From: Chitinophaga polysaccharea
GTDB lineage: Bacteria > Bacteroidota > Bacteroidia > Chitinophagales > Chitinophagaceae
Assembly (NCBI RefSeq): GCF_902150045.1
Contig: NZ_CABFVU010000001.1
Coordinates: forward strand, 496,001-560,000
Direction: 5' to 3'
DNA: 64,000 nucleotides
Below are positions 52,219 through 60,939 of this stretch, piece by piece; position 1 is the stretch's first letter; each line of letters begins with the position of its first letter. Under the pieces are notes generated by a model. The model was not told the DNA's origin, searched no databases, and worked only from the letters and a program-made list of their open reading frames with translations. Both the position numbers and the translations under genes were made by a program.

Positions 52219-53202
52219 CTAGCTAACCATCAGGCTGCAGCCTCTGAGGGCAGAATTATCGAGGCGGCCCAGTACTTCAAACCGGCCATCGGCATGCATA
52301 CGGCCAATGTCTTCGGTGGCAATGAATGCACAGGAATAAATATTGGCGAGGTCAATGACGTTCATTACGCCGGCGCCTTTGCCGGCAGTAAGCTGGAAAG
52401 GGTCATTTTCATCCCTCAGCAGCACTTTCATCCAGGCAGGCGTTTCAAACAGGCCATCACACCTGGAATAGGCTTGCGATAACAGTTCTGTCATGCCGTA
52501 TTCCGCGTGGATGCAGGCAGGGCCCAGCCGTTCTTTCAGGAAAGCATGCACTTCATCGCGGGTCCATTCCTCCCTTCTTCCCTTCATTCCTCCTGTTTCC
52601 ATGACTATCGTATTTTTCAGGGAAAGGGTATACTGCTCCGCGAAATCCAGGAGGCCGAAGGTAACGCCGATCAGCAATACCTTCTGGCCCCGCGCTTCCA
52701 GGGCTTGCAGCTGCCGGAACAAGTTATCATGCTCATACAGGTAAAAGCCGCTTTCCTCATGTCCGCTGCGGATGGTCATTTCCTGCACCATCCGTACCAG
52801 CGAGGAATGCTGCCGCTCCAGGTAGGAAGGTAACAGGCCCAGCACCACATAGTCGCTCACCGGGCCGTAAAACTGCTCAAAGGCCGTCATAAAGCTTTGG
52901 GTATAGACAGCGGAATGCTTTACCAGGTGACGGCTGTTCACCGTTTGGGTGGTGCCACTGCTTTCGAAGATCAGTTCAGGGGTAAACTGCCCGCTTACCA
53001 CGGTATGTGATTTGAAAAACTGTATGGGGAGATAGGGAATTTCAAGAATGTTTTTCACCGAAGCAGGCCGGATGCGCAGAGCATCCGTATAGGCCCTGTA
53101 CAGGTCATTTTCCCGGTACTGGTACTGAAACAGCTCAAGGGCAGCGGCTTCCAGCCCACTTTCGGTTAATGAAAATATATATTCCGGTGATACGGCAGTC
53201 AT
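52219..53202 (-). CDS. LuxE/PaaK-like acyl-protein synthetase family (adenylate-forming)
   Basis: 327 residues. Motifs include IPYLPIQFFKSHTVVSGQF, FESSGTTQTVNSRH (the SGTT adenylate-binding loop), METGGMKGRREEWTRDEVH and HAEYGMTELLSQAYS (YGMTE). This is the arrangement of the LuxE acyl-protein synthetases, which activate a fatty acid as an acyl adenylate and transfer it to a cysteine. No luciferase or reductase genes are nearby; in Bacteroidota such genes occur alone and their partner is unknown. A TAACTTTG -7 box lies 24 bases upstream (53226-53233). Confidence 0.85.
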   Translation of the reverse strand: MTAVSPEYIFSLTESGLEAAALELFQYQYRENDLYRAYTDALRIRPASVKNILEIPYLPIQFFKSHTVVSGQFTPELIFESSGTTQTVNSRHLVKHSAVYTQSFMTAFEQFYGPVSDYVVLGLLPSYLERQHSSLVRMVQEMTIRSGHEESGFYLYEHDNLFRQLQALEARGQKVLLIGVTFGLLDFAEQYTLSLKNTIVMETGGMKGRREEWTRDEVHAFLKERLGPACIHAEYGMTELLSQAYSRCDGLFETPAWMKVLLRDENDPFQLTAGKGAGVMNVIDLANIYSCAFIATEDIGRMHADGRFEVLGRLDNSALRGCSLMVS

Positions 53203-53225
53203 GTAAAGCTCAGTTTAAAATCGCA

Positions 53226-53233
53226 CAAAGTTA
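53226..53233 (-). promoter_or_regulatory. Probable -7 box of the LuxE-like gene
   Basis: The minus strand reads TAACTTTG (TAnnTTTG), 24 bases before the ATG at 53202. No -33 element at the usual distance. Confidence 0.45.
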
Positions 53234-53351
53234 GGGAGAAGAATAAATCTATGCGCAGTAAGTAACAATTGTCACAAAAAAACGTTTTGGTATAGATGGA
53301 TAGCGATAACTGAATATTTGTATATTTCCTAAATTAATGTAGGTTTGTTTT

Positions 53352-53783
53352 ATGAAGAAAATTCTGTTTTTGTTCCTGCTGGCCGGGGTGTTTTATGCCT
53401 GTAAAAAGGATAAAATAGGTACCAAGCCCATTCTCAGCTTTAAAGGATATTCGGTTGACAGCGTGGTGACCAGTACCCAGCTGATGTTTGTTACACTCGA
53501 TGTACAGGACGGCGACGGTGATATAGAAGATACCCTGCAGATAGCCCCTATCTATGATACCAAGATCCAGGACACCTTCTATATTGTAAGACGTATGCCT
53601 GAAATTGGCGCCAACAGGGGAAACAGCGTTAAAGCAGAAGTAGCGATCCGGCTGGAAACACAGGACTTCAGGACCTACCAGAGTCCGAACGACAGTATCC
53701 ATTTCCTGGTATTTATCCGCGATAATGCCGGGAATTTCAGCGATACCATCGCTACCCCCAAAATACCATACAACATTCCCTGA
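53352..53783 (+). CDS. Small lipoprotein of unknown function
   Basis: 143 residues. Leader MKKILFLFLLAGVFYACKKD, lipidated Cys at 17. The mature domain looks like an Ig-like beta sandwich: VTSTQLMFVTLDVQDGDGDI, then EVAIRLETQDFRTYQSPNDS and FLVFIRDNAGNFSDTIATPK. Proteins of this size with a DGDGDI segment are frequent in Bacteroidota but have no assigned role. Monocistronic, closed by a terminator at 53816. Confidence 0.78.
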   Translation: MKKILFLFLLAGVFYACKKDKIGTKPILSFKGYSVDSVVTSTQLMFVTLDVQDGDGDIEDTLQIAPIYDTKIQDTFYIVRRMPEIGANRGNSVKAEVAIRLETQDFRTYQSPNDSIHFLVFIRDNAGNFSDTIATPKIPYNIP

Positions 53784-53815
53784 CAAACATTTACATTCTA
53801 AAATATCATACATTT

Positions 53816-53843
53816 AAGGATTCCTTTTCTGAAAGGGATCCTT
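53816..53843 (+). terminator. Intrinsic terminator
   Basis: AAGGATTCC (53816-53824) and GGGATCCTT (53835-53843), nine pairs including one G-T, followed by TTATTTTTA. Ends the lipoprotein gene before the carboxylase gene. Confidence 0.75.
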
Positions 53844-53875
53844 TTATTTTTAGCTTTACTCTTGATTTTTAGCAT

Positions 53876-55414
53876 ATGGATAAACTAGAAGAACTACAGG
53901 CAAAGATCGCCGAAGCAATGCTTGGCGGAGGAGAGGTACGTATCGCTTCCCAGCATAAGAAAGGTAAGCTCACCGCCCGCGAAAGGATACAGCTGCTGAT
54001 GGATGAAGGCTCTTTTGAAGAACTGGATATGCTGGTCACCAACCGCAACCGCGGGCTCACGGCAGATCAGGAACAGTTCCTCGGCGACGGCGTGGTAACG
54101 GGTTACGGCACTATCCATGGCCGGCTCACCTACGTTTTTTCACAGGACTTCACTGTATATGGCGGTAGTTTATCCGAACCACATGCCCGCAAGATCTGCA
54201 AGATCATGGACCTCGCCATGGAAAATGGCGCCCCTCTTATTGGCCTGAACGACAGCGGTGGCGCACGTATCCAGGAAGGAGTGGTAAGTCTTGGCGGCTA
54301 TGCCGATATCTTTTACCGCAACACCAGGGCCTCCGGCGTGATCCCGCAGATCTCTGCTATTATGGGCCCCTGCGCCGGCGGCGCTGTATATTCCCCTGCT
54401 ATCACCGACTTCATCATGATGGTGGAACAAACCTCCTATATGTTTGTGACCGGCCCCAACGTGGTAAAAACCGTTACCCATGAGGAAGTAACTTCAGAAG
54501 AACTGGGCGGCGCACAAACACATGCATCCAAAAGCGGCGTAACCCATTTTGCCTGTGCCAACGAAATAGAATGTATACAGTATATCAAACAGCTCCTCAG
54601 CTATGTGCCGCAAAACTGTGAAGAAACAGCGCCGGTATACCCTTACGAGCCAGGCAATGAAATAAGGGAAGCCCTTAACACGCTGATCCCCGACCACCCC
54701 AACCAGCCATATGATATGAAAGAAGCGATTGAGCAGATCACTGATGCCGGCAGCTTCTTTGAAGTACATAAAAATTTTGCGGAAAACATGATCGTGGGCT
54801 TTGCCCGCATTGCCGGCAGAAGCATCGGGATAGTAGCCAACCAGCCGGCTCACCTGGCCGGTGTACTGGACATCCACGCCTCTGTAAAGGGCGCCCGGTT
54901 TACCCGCTTCTGCGACGCTTTCAATATTCCCCTGCTGGTACTGGTAGATGTGCCCGGTTTCCTGCCGGGAACAGACCAGGAATGGAATGGTATCATCACC
55001 AACGGCGCCAAGCTGTTGTATGCGCTCAGCGAAGCCACCGTGCCCAAGCTCACCGTTACCACCCGCAAAGCCTACGGCGGCGCTTACTGCGTAATGAATT
55101 CCAAACACATCGGCGCCGATCTTAACTTCGCTTTCCCACAGGCCGAAATTGCTGTAATGGGCGCCAGGGGCGCCGTGGAGATCATCTTCAAAAGGGAAAT
55201 TGATGCCGCATCCGACCCGGAAGCCCGTATGAATGAACTGGTGGCCGATTATACGGAAAGGTTCGCAAACCCCTACCTGGCAGCAGAAAAAGGGTATATC
55301 GATGAAGTGATCAAACCGGAAATGACCCGTATCAAACTGATCAAGGCTTTCAAAATGCTTGAAAATAAAGTGGTAAATATGCCGCGAAAAAAACATGGCA
55401 ATATACCTTTGTAG
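53876..55414 (+). CDS. Acyl-CoA carboxylase carboxyltransferase (beta) subunit
   Basis: 512 residues, standard length for the PccB/MccB group. Features: [20 protein letters not shown] at the N-terminus, the acyl-CoA site [40 protein letters not shown], and the carboxybiotin site [20 protein letters not shown] followed by [20 protein letters not shown]. It transfers CO2 from carboxybiotin to propionyl- or another acyl-CoA. The biotin carboxylase and carrier subunits are not next to it. A biotin synthase gene lies about 3 kb downstream. Cytosolic. Confidence 0.93.
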   Translation: MDKLEELQAKIAEAMLGGGEVRIASQHKKGKLTARERIQLLMDEGSFEELDMLVTNRNRGLTADQEQFLGDGVVTGYGTIHGRLTYVFSQDFTVYGGSLSEPHARKICKIMDLAMENGAPLIGLNDSGGARIQEGVVSLGGYADIFYRNTRASGVIPQISAIMGPCAGGAVYSPAITDFIMMVEQTSYMFVTGPNVVKTVTHEEVTSEELGGAQTHASKSGVTHFACANEIECIQYIKQLLSYVPQNCEETAPVYPYEPGNEIREALNTLIPDHPNQPYDMKEAIEQITDAGSFFEVHKNFAENMIVGFARIAGRSIGIVANQPAHLAGVLDIHASVKGARFTRFCDAFNIPLLVLVDVPGFLPGTDQEWNGIITNGAKLLYALSEATVPKLTVTTRKAYGGAYCVMNSKHIGADLNFAFPQAEIAVMGARGAVEIIFKREIDAASDPEARMNELVADYTERFANPYLAAEKGYIDEVIKPEMTRIKLIKAFKMLENKVVNMPRKKHGNIPL

Positions 55415-55424
55415 CAAATGGCGT

Positions 55425-55458
55425 CCGCCTTTTAGTACCCTTATTTACTAAAAGGCGG
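55425..55458. terminator. Terminator hairpin after the carboxylase gene
   Basis: A perfect 13-base stem, CCGCCTTTTAGTA (55425-55437) and TACTAAAAGGCGG (55446-55458), loop of eight bases. It ends just before the first possible start of the next gene, so the second gene is likely expressed from reduced read-through or its own promoter. Confidence 0.75.
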
Positions 55459-55477
55459 AATGCTAAAAGCTAAACAT

Positions 55478-56311
55478 ATGTTCCGCAACCTTTTTAATCT
55501 TATTCTTTTTACCTCCGTCTATATTTCCGGGTGCGCCATCCTGATGATCTGGCAAACCAACCAGTTACTGGCCCTCCATTATCCGCAAAACACCTTTTAT
55601 CTTTTTGTTTTCTTTTCCACGATCTGCAGCTATAATTTTCACTGGTACCTTACACCCGGCACCTATTCGGCTTCAGAAAGGATACTTTGGGGTAACCGTC
55701 ACCGTACCCTGATGCTTATTTTATGTGGCGTAGGACTGGCCGGCTCTTTATGGTTCTTCTGGCAGCTGCGGGAACATTGGCTGGTACTGAGCGGCAGCGC
55801 GGTGCTCACCTTTTTATATTCAGCCCCCAAAGTGCCGCACAAAGCCTTCCGCTGGCTTAGTAAAATAGCCATCGGTAAAACCTTATTCCTCACCTTTGTA
55901 TGGACCTATGTAACTACAGTACTTCCGGCGCTGGTTGCAGGCAATGCAGCCACCCAGCCACTCGTATACCTTACCATACACCGCTTCGGCCTTATCTATG
56001 CGATCTGTATCCTGTTTGACTACCGCGACCTGGAATCAGATAAAAAGGAAGGTATCCGCAGCCTGATCACTGCCCTGGATGTGAAGAACCTGATGCGGCT
56101 TTACTACGGCTCCCTGCTGGTAGCAACAGTAAGCGCGGCTTTGATGTGGCCTTACACCACGCTCCCCGCCATCGTTACGCTGCTGGCGCCGGTGATGGCT
56201 ACGGCGCTCATTACCCGCAAAGCGCAGCAGACCAGCTCTGATTACCTGTTCTACTTTGTGCTGGACGGATTCATGGCGCTGTCGGCGGTATTACATCTTA
56301 TGATCGTTTAA
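55478..56311 (+). CDS. Multi-span membrane protein, UbiA-prenyltransferase-like
   Basis: 277 residues from the ATG at 55478; the ATG at 55460 abuts the terminator stem and is less likely. About eight hydrophobic helices (for example LFNLILFTSVYISGCAILMI and TLMLILCGVGLAGSLWFFW). A loop reads LFDYRDLESDKKEGIRSLIT, which resembles the second Asp-rich motif of UbiA enzymes. The first motif (NDxxDxxxD) is not seen; the matching loop reads NFHWYLTPGTYSASER. It may be an altered or inactive relative, so a prenyl transfer role is only a possibility. Located in the inner membrane. Confidence 0.68.
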   Translation: MFRNLFNLILFTSVYISGCAILMIWQTNQLLALHYPQNTFYLFVFFSTICSYNFHWYLTPGTYSASERILWGNRHRTLMLILCGVGLAGSLWFFWQLREHWLVLSGSAVLTFLYSAPKVPHKAFRWLSKIAIGKTLFLTFVWTYVTTVLPALVAGNAATQPLVYLTIHRFGLIYAICILFDYRDLESDKKEGIRSLITALDVKNLMRLYYGSLLVATVSAALMWPYTTLPAIVTLLAPVMATALITRKAQQTSSDYLFYFVLDGFMALSAVLHLMIV

Positions 56312-56371
56312 CACTACGCAGCACAATCCCTCGTTTTCCTTACATTTGTCAAGTCACAATCTGGAAATATT

Positions 56372-57472
56372 ATGTCTAAAAAACAGAAATCAATATTCAA
56401 CAAGGAATCACTGGCATTCCTCGAAAGCTACCTGAATAACCCCTCTCCTACCGGTTTTGAGAAAGAAGGACAGAAGCTCTGGCTGAAATACCTTACTCCC
56501 TACATCGATGAATATTTTGTAGATGCATACGGATCAGCAGTGGGTGTTATCAATCCCAAAGCGGAATTTAAAGTGGTGATAGAAGCCCATGCCGACGAGA
56601 TCTCCTGGTTTGTGAACTACATCTCCCCTGAAGGACTGATCTATGTAATCCGCAATGGCGGCTCCGATCAGCAGATCGCTCCTTCCAAAAGAGTGAATAT
56701 CCATACCGAAAAAGGCATCGTGAAAGCGGTATTCGGCTGGCCGGCCATTCACACCCGTATCCGCAGCGGCGATGGTAAAGAGCCGCAGCCAAAGGTGGAA
56801 AACATTTTCCTCGATTGCGGCGCACGCTCCCGCAAAGAAGTGGAAGAACTGGGCATACACGTAGGTTGCGTATGTACTTTTGAAGATGGTTTTGAAGAGC
56901 TGAACTACGACTATTACATCTGCCGCGCTATCGACAACCGTATCGGCGGTTTTATGATTGCCGAAGTAGCCCGTCTGCTGAAAGAAAAGAAACAACAGTT
57001 ACCTTTTGGTCTTTATATTGTAAATGCCGTACAGGAAGAAGTGGGTTTACGCGGTGCGGAAATGATTGCCAAGCGCATTAAGCCCAATGTGGCCATCATC
57101 ACGGATGTAACCCATGATACCACTACCCCCATGATCAACAAGAATATTGAAGGGGAAATAAAATGCGGCGGCGGTCCCAGTATCACTTACGGCCCTGCAG
57201 TACATAACATCCTCCGTGATCTCATCATCAAAACTGCCAAGAAGAACGATATCCCTCACCAGCTGCATGCAGTAAGCCGCAGTACCGGCACCGATACCGA
57301 CGCCTTCGCCTACAGCAACGACGGTACGCCTTCAGCGCTGATCAGTTTACCATTGCGCTATATGCACACCACCGTGGAAATGGTAAAGAAAGATGATATT
57401 GAAAACACCATCCAGCTGATTTACCAGACATTGCTGAGCATTACACCGAAAACGAATTTCCAGTATTTGTAG
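56372..57472 (+). CDS. M42-family metal-dependent aminopeptidase/endoglucanase-type peptidase
   Basis: 366 residues. Zinc and catalytic motifs: VIEAHADEISWFVNYI (HxD), CRAIDNRIGGFM, NAVQEEVGLRGAEMIA (catalytic Glu and Glu ligand), ITDVTHDTTTP and SRSTGTDTDAFAYSNDGTPS, ending with the conserved LPLRYMHTTVEMV. M42 enzymes form dodecameric tetrahedral aminopeptidases in the cytosol and trim peptides. The gene stands alone; a long nested repeat begins eight bases after its stop. Confidence 0.92.
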   Translation: MSKKQKSIFNKESLAFLESYLNNPSPTGFEKEGQKLWLKYLTPYIDEYFVDAYGSAVGVINPKAEFKVVIEAHADEISWFVNYISPEGLIYVIRNGGSDQQIAPSKRVNIHTEKGIVKAVFGWPAIHTRIRSGDGKEPQPKVENIFLDCGARSRKEVEELGIHVGCVCTFEDGFEELNYDYYICRAIDNRIGGFMIAEVARLLKEKKQQLPFGLYIVNAVQEEVGLRGAEMIAKRIKPNVAIITDVTHDTTTPMINKNIEGEIKCGGGPSITYGPAVHNILRDLIIKTAKKNDIPHQLHAVSRSTGTDTDAFAYSNDGTPSALISLPLRYMHTTVEMVKKDDIENTIQLIYQTLLSITPKTNFQYL

Positions 57473-57479
57473 GATCGCA

Positions 57480-57731
57480 GCGGATTTTGTCTGACTCAGG
57501 ATTATGATGATTTTGCTGATTAATTTGATTTTATTTTTTTAAATTTTTATAAAATATTGAGGGAGATGAAAGCGGATATATCCGTTCTCATCTCCCTTAA
57601 CAGTAACAATAAAAATCTAAAAATAAAATCAGCGAAATCATCATAAAAAGGCAAATCCGCTCTGATCTGCTATAAATCTAAAAAACTATAATCAGCAAAA
57701 TCATCATAATCCTGAGTCAGACAAAATCCGC
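57480..57731. repeat. Long nested inverted-repeat element, copy 1, in a convergent gap
   Basis: 252 bases filling the space between two convergent stop codons. The left arm starts GCGGATTTTGTCTGACTCAG and continues with GATT words. The right end is its exact complement, finishing at 57731 (over about 45 bases). In the middle lies a hairpin GGGAGATGA (57561-57569) / TCATCTCCC (57588-57596). A second, partial right arm (57627-57660) ending AAATCCGC precedes the true one. In the right half AATC words fall at 57627, 57636, 57654 and at 57690, 57699, 57708, that is in steps of nine or eighteen bases. The TAA of the leftward lipoprotein gene starts two bases after the element. Confidence 0.88.
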
Positions 57732-57732
57732 G

Positions 57733-58509
57733 TTAGTTCTTAAAGAAGTCCGCCGCCCTGTTCACCTTCTCCACCCAGGCGCCGGAAGAGGCTTGCATTA
57801 CGTATTCGCTTAAACCCACTTTGCTGGCGCCTGGCGCCCAGTCGTACGTATAACCCAGCCTGGTCCACGGGTAGTGAGCATCCGTAGCCGATGTTAAAGG
57901 GCGGTAATAAGCGAAAATGATGTAGTTATTAAACCATGTGGAAAAATCCGCCGGTACCCCACTGATAGGCACTGCACCGGTGGTTTTGGTAGTGATGGCG
58001 GGATTGCCGGCCGGCCGGTACAGCCTCGAGGCATTTACCCACATGGTAGCAATATGGGTATTTGTTTTTGCATTTACAGGAGGCAGTCCCAATAACTGGC
58101 AGATGCGCTGAATGGTATCTGATGTAGCAGTAAAAGAAGGCCCTATGCGGTCTTTCATCTGTTTGGGAATAAACAGCCAGGATTCACCCCAAACGGTGTT
58201 GATGGAGTCTCCTGCCGGATAGCTGCCCGGGAAGCGCATAAAGGTACCCATTAAAACATACTGCTGACCATTGATGGTTTTCCATTGCAGGTCGGGGTTA
58301 TCCGGGGTGATGGGCCATAGTGCTGTGCTGATTTCGCTGCTGTCTGCGATCATAGCGTCATCAACAGCCTGGTTGTACAGCTGATCCAGCGTGTACACAG
58401 GTGGTGGCGGTACAATCGGGTCATCATCATTCTTACTGCAACTGGAAAATGCCATAACGGCAAAAAGAAAAAGTACGGACAGCCTGCTGCCGTTAGGGAA
58501 ATGTTTCAT
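57733..58509 (-). CDS. Lipoprotein of unknown function
   Basis: 258 residues; family not recognised. Leader MKHFPNGSRLSVLFLFAVMAFSSCSKNDD with lipidated Cys near 24, then a Pro-rich linker (DPIVPPPPVY). The mature part is rich in Trp, Tyr and Pro, with WPITPDNPDLQWKTINGQQY, VWGESWLFIPKQMKDRI and HYPWTRLGYTYDWAPGAS. It may be an enzyme or binding domain on the cell surface. The gene is convergent with the M42 peptidase and divergent from bioB. Confidence 0.75.
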   Translation of the reverse strand: MKHFPNGSRLSVLFLFAVMAFSSCSKNDDDPIVPPPPVYTLDQLYNQAVDDAMIADSSEISTALWPITPDNPDLQWKTINGQQYVLMGTFMRFPGSYPAGDSINTVWGESWLFIPKQMKDRIGPSFTATSDTIQRICQLLGLPPVNAKTNTHIATMWVNASRLYRPAGNPAITTKTTGAVPISGVPADFSTWFNNYIIFAYYRPLTSATDAHYPWTRLGYTYDWAPGASKVGLSEYVMQASSGAWVEKVNRAADFFKN

Positions 58510-58612
58510 AGAAATGGTTTTCTGGATGCTGGTTATTTAAATTGAGTCCCGCAATTAAATGTATTTCAACAGAATAATCAAATTTCCTTCTAAAACGCTC
58601 CTGTAATTGGTC

Positions 58613-58642
58613 ATTGTATTTCGTAATAATTTGCTACGTTTG
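58613..58642 (+). promoter_or_regulatory. Promoter of bioB
   Basis: ATTG at 58613-58616, 18 bases, then TACGTTTG at 58635-58642. This fits the Bacteroidota promoter and fixes the translation start downstream, at 58665 rather than at the earlier in-frame ATG at 58614. Confidence 0.72.
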
Positions 58643-58664
58643 CTATTCAAACAAAATCAGATCT

Positions 58665-59639
58665 ATGATCCGTCATGACTGGACGTTAGAAGAAATTAAA
58701 GCTATTTACAACACTCCCTTGCTGGAATTAGTGTACCGTGCTGCTTCTATTCACCGTGAATACCAGGATACAGCAGAAGTGCAGGTTTGCACCCTCTTAT
58801 CGATCAAAACAGGCGGATGCCCTGAAGATTGCGCTTATTGCCCGCAGGCTGCCAGATATAATACTGATATCAATGTGCATGGCCTCCTGAAAAAAGAGGA
58901 CGTGATGAGTTATGCACAGAAAGCGAAAGAAGCGGGTTCCACCCGTTTCTGCATGGGCGCCGCATGGCGTGAAGTGCGCGACAACCGCGACTTTGACCGG
59001 GTGCTGGATATGGTAAAAGGCGTTAATGAACTGGGTATGGAAGTATGCTGCACATTAGGCATGCTGAACGAGGAACAGGCAAAAAAACTGGCCGATGCCG
59101 GGTTGTTTGCCTATAATCACAACCTCGATACCTCCCGCGACCACTACGAAGAAATTATCACTACCCGCACTTACGACGACCGTTTACAAACACTGGAAAA
59201 TGTAAGAAAAGCCGGTGTAAGCGTATGCTGTGGCGGTATTATCGGCCTGGGCGAATCGCATGAAGACCGTATCGCCATGCTGTGGACACTCAGCAGCCTT
59301 CCTTCCCATCCCGATTCCGTACCCATCAATGCGCTCACACGCGTGAAAGGCACTCCCCTGGAGCACCTTCCAAAAGTAGAGTTCTGGGATATGGTACGCA
59401 TGATTGCCACCACACGCATCCTGATGCCCAAAGCCATGGTACGCCTGAGCGCCGGCCGTGCAGAAATGAGTATGTCCGACCAGGCTTTGTGCTTTATGGC
59501 GGGCGCCAACTCCATCTTCACCGGTGAAAAGCTGCTCACTACGGGCAACCCTTCCTTTGAAGAAGACCACATGATGTTCGAATTGCTGGGACTGAAGCCA
59601 AGAGAAGCTTTCAAGGAACAGGAAGCCGGTTGTTGCTAG
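58665..59639 (+). CDS. bioB: Biotin synthase
   Basis: 324 residues from the ATG at 58665, chosen because the promoter lies between 58613 and 58642. Radical-SAM cluster motif [12 protein letters not shown] (Cys 52, 56, 59), then [16 protein letters not shown] and [32 protein letters not shown], and the C-terminal [20 protein letters not shown] that helps bind the auxiliary [2Fe-2S] cluster. Inserts sulfur into dethiobiotin to make biotin. Other bio genes are absent from the window. Its product is needed by the carboxylase subunit encoded upstream. Confidence 0.96.
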   Translation: MIRHDWTLEEIKAIYNTPLLELVYRAASIHREYQDTAEVQVCTLLSIKTGGCPEDCAYCPQAARYNTDINVHGLLKKEDVMSYAQKAKEAGSTRFCMGAAWREVRDNRDFDRVLDMVKGVNELGMEVCCTLGMLNEEQAKKLADAGLFAYNHNLDTSRDHYEEIITTRTYDDRLQTLENVRKAGVSVCCGGIIGLGESHEDRIAMLWTLSSLPSHPDSVPINALTRVKGTPLEHLPKVEFWDMVRMIATTRILMPKAMVRLSAGRAEMSMSDQALCFMAGANSIFTGEKLLTTGNPSFEEDHMMFELLGLKPREAFKEQEAGCC

Positions 59640-59641
59640 CA

Positions 59642-59856
59642 GCGGATTTTGTCTTGGAACACTGATTACGCTGATTTTGATGATTAGCTTGATTTTTACT
59701 TTTTGATTTTATGAAATAATGAGGGGAGATAGAAGCAGTTATGCTTTTATCTCCCCTTTATCTTTTCAAAAAATAAAATCAAAAAACAAATTCAAAAAAC
59801 AAAAATCAAGCTAATCATCAAAATCAGCGTAATCAGTGTTCCAAGACAATTTCCGC
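59642..59856. repeat. Long nested inverted-repeat element, copy 2, in a convergent gap
   Basis: 215 bases between the bioB stop (59639) and the aroQ stop (59858). The left arm GCGGATTTTGTCTTGGAACA is followed by GATT words at 59664, 59673, 59682 and 59691 (every nine bases). The right arm mirrors this with AATC at 59804, 59813, 59822 and 59831, also nine apart. The outermost right tip reads ATTTCCGC where AAATCCGC is expected. The central hairpin is GGGGAGAT (59723-59730) / ATCTCCCC (59749-59756), similar to that of copy 1. Confidence 0.88.
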
Positions 59857-59857
59857 G

Positions 59858-60283
59858 CTACAAATCATTCATAGCAAAATACTCCACCCCCAGCTGGTAA
59901 CCTTTCAGCCCAAGCCCGCAGATACAGCCGATACATTTGGGCGCAATCAGGGAAGTATGCCGGAATTCCTCCCTGGCATATACATTACTGATATGAATTT
60001 CCATTACCGGCGTTTTAATGCCTGCAATGGCATCACGGATGGCAATAGAGGTATGTGTATAAGCGCCCGCATTCAGCAAAACGCCGTCATATGAAAAGCC
60101 CACTTCATGCAGATAGTTCACCAGCTCACCTTCCACATTGCTCTGGAAATAGGTAAAAGTTACTGCCGGGAATTGCTTTTGCAGGTGCTTGAAATAATGT
60201 TCGAAAGATTCACTGCCATAAATGCCTGTTTCACGCTTGCCCAGCAGGTTCAGGTTAGGTCCGTTAATGATTGCTATTTGCAT
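59858..60283 (-). CDS. aroQ: Type II 3-dehydroquinate dehydratase
   Basis: 141 residues, standard length. Motifs: INGPNLNLLGKRETGIYGSE, with the active Tyr in the lid; VLLNAGAYTHTSIAIRDAI, and MEIHISNVYAREEFRHTSLI with the catalytic His. Third step of the shikimate pathway, dehydroquinate to dehydroshikimate, in the cytosol as a dodecamer. It lies 32 bases downstream of the ubiX-like gene on the same strand. Its 3' end meets repeat copy 2. Confidence 0.95.
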   Translation of the reverse strand: MQIAIINGPNLNLLGKRETGIYGSESFEHYFKHLQKQFPAVTFTYFQSNVEGELVNYLHEVGFSYDGVLLNAGAYTHTSIAIRDAIAGIKTPVMEIHISNVYAREEFRHTSLIAPKCIGCICGLGLKGYQLGVEYFAMNDL

Positions 60284-60315
60284 GATAATGGTTATAGAAT
60301 GAAGTTCTAAGATAA

Positions 60316-60897
60316 TTAATCCTCTCTATTATTACTATCGCCTCCCCAGCGGTAAGTTTGCTGTTCCAGGCCTGCAAGGTCTATGATGCGGTCCACTACG
60401 GTAGCGGCCATTTCTTCGAGATTGGCAGGTAAACTGTAAAAGGAAGGCGTGGCCGGGCAAATGATACCACCAGCCAGGGTAACGGCTTCCATATTTTTAA
60501 TGTGAATAAGATTGTAGGGAGTTTCCCTTACCACGCAGATCAGTTTTCTTCGCTCTTTCAGCACTACATCTGCCGCACGGGTGATGAGGTCGTTGGAAAT
60601 ACCGGTAGCAATGCGCCCCAGCGTGCCCATAGAACAGGGGCAGATGATCATGGTGTTAAAGCGGCCGGACCCGGAGGCAAACGGCGCATGAAAATCCTGT
60701 TGGGTATAAAAACGAAAAGGGAGTTGTTTATAATCTTCGTCTCTGAGCTCTGTTTCCCAGACGGTTTTGGCGTTTTCGGTCATCACCACGGCTACCTGGT
60801 CCAGCTGTTCATGCGCTGCGCTGAGCTTCTGCAACAACTGGCGGGCGTAGATGGAACCACTCGCCCCTGTAACTGCTACTACTATACGATGTTTCAT
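60316..60897 (-). CDS. ubiX: UbiX-family flavin prenyltransferase
   Basis: 193 residues. N-terminal FMN/phosphate motif AVTGASGSIYARQLLQKL, then CPCSMGTLGRIATGISNDLI and VLKERRKLICVVRETPYNLI with the conserved Arg/Glu, and GGIICPATPSFY. UbiX makes prenylated FMN for UbiD-type decarboxylases by joining dimethylallyl phosphate to FMN. No ubiD is in the window. A TAGCTTTG -7 box precedes the gene at 60918-60925. Likely co-transcribed with aroQ. Confidence 0.93.
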   Translation of the reverse strand: MKHRIVVAVTGASGSIYARQLLQKLSAAHEQLDQVAVVMTENAKTVWETELRDEDYKQLPFRFYTQQDFHAPFASGSGRFNTMIICPCSMGTLGRIATGISNDLITRAADVVLKERRKLICVVRETPYNLIHIKNMEAVTLAGGIICPATPSFYSLPANLEEMAATVVDRIIDLAGLEQQTYRWGGDSNNRED

Positions 60898-60917
60898 TGG
60901 CTATGCTGTTGAATTTA

Positions 60918-60925
60918 CAAAGCTA
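60918..60925 (-). promoter_or_regulatory. Probable -7 box of ubiX-aroQ
   Basis: The minus strand reads TAGCTTTG (TAnnTTTG), 21 bases before the ATG at 60897; a short leader would result. Confidence 0.45.
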
Positions 60926-60939
60926 GCCTATTTGGATGG

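Noticed and set aside
54494-55417. Leftward open frame (307 codons) opposite the carboxylase beta subunit gene
   Set aside because: The plus strand encodes a complete, highly conserved carboxyltransferase; the reverse frame has no family features.
57480-59856. Possible CRISPR array because of short AATC-containing repeats
   Set aside because: The repeated words are four bases in nine-base phase, arranged as mirrored arms, with no constant 25-40 base repeats, spacers or cas genes.
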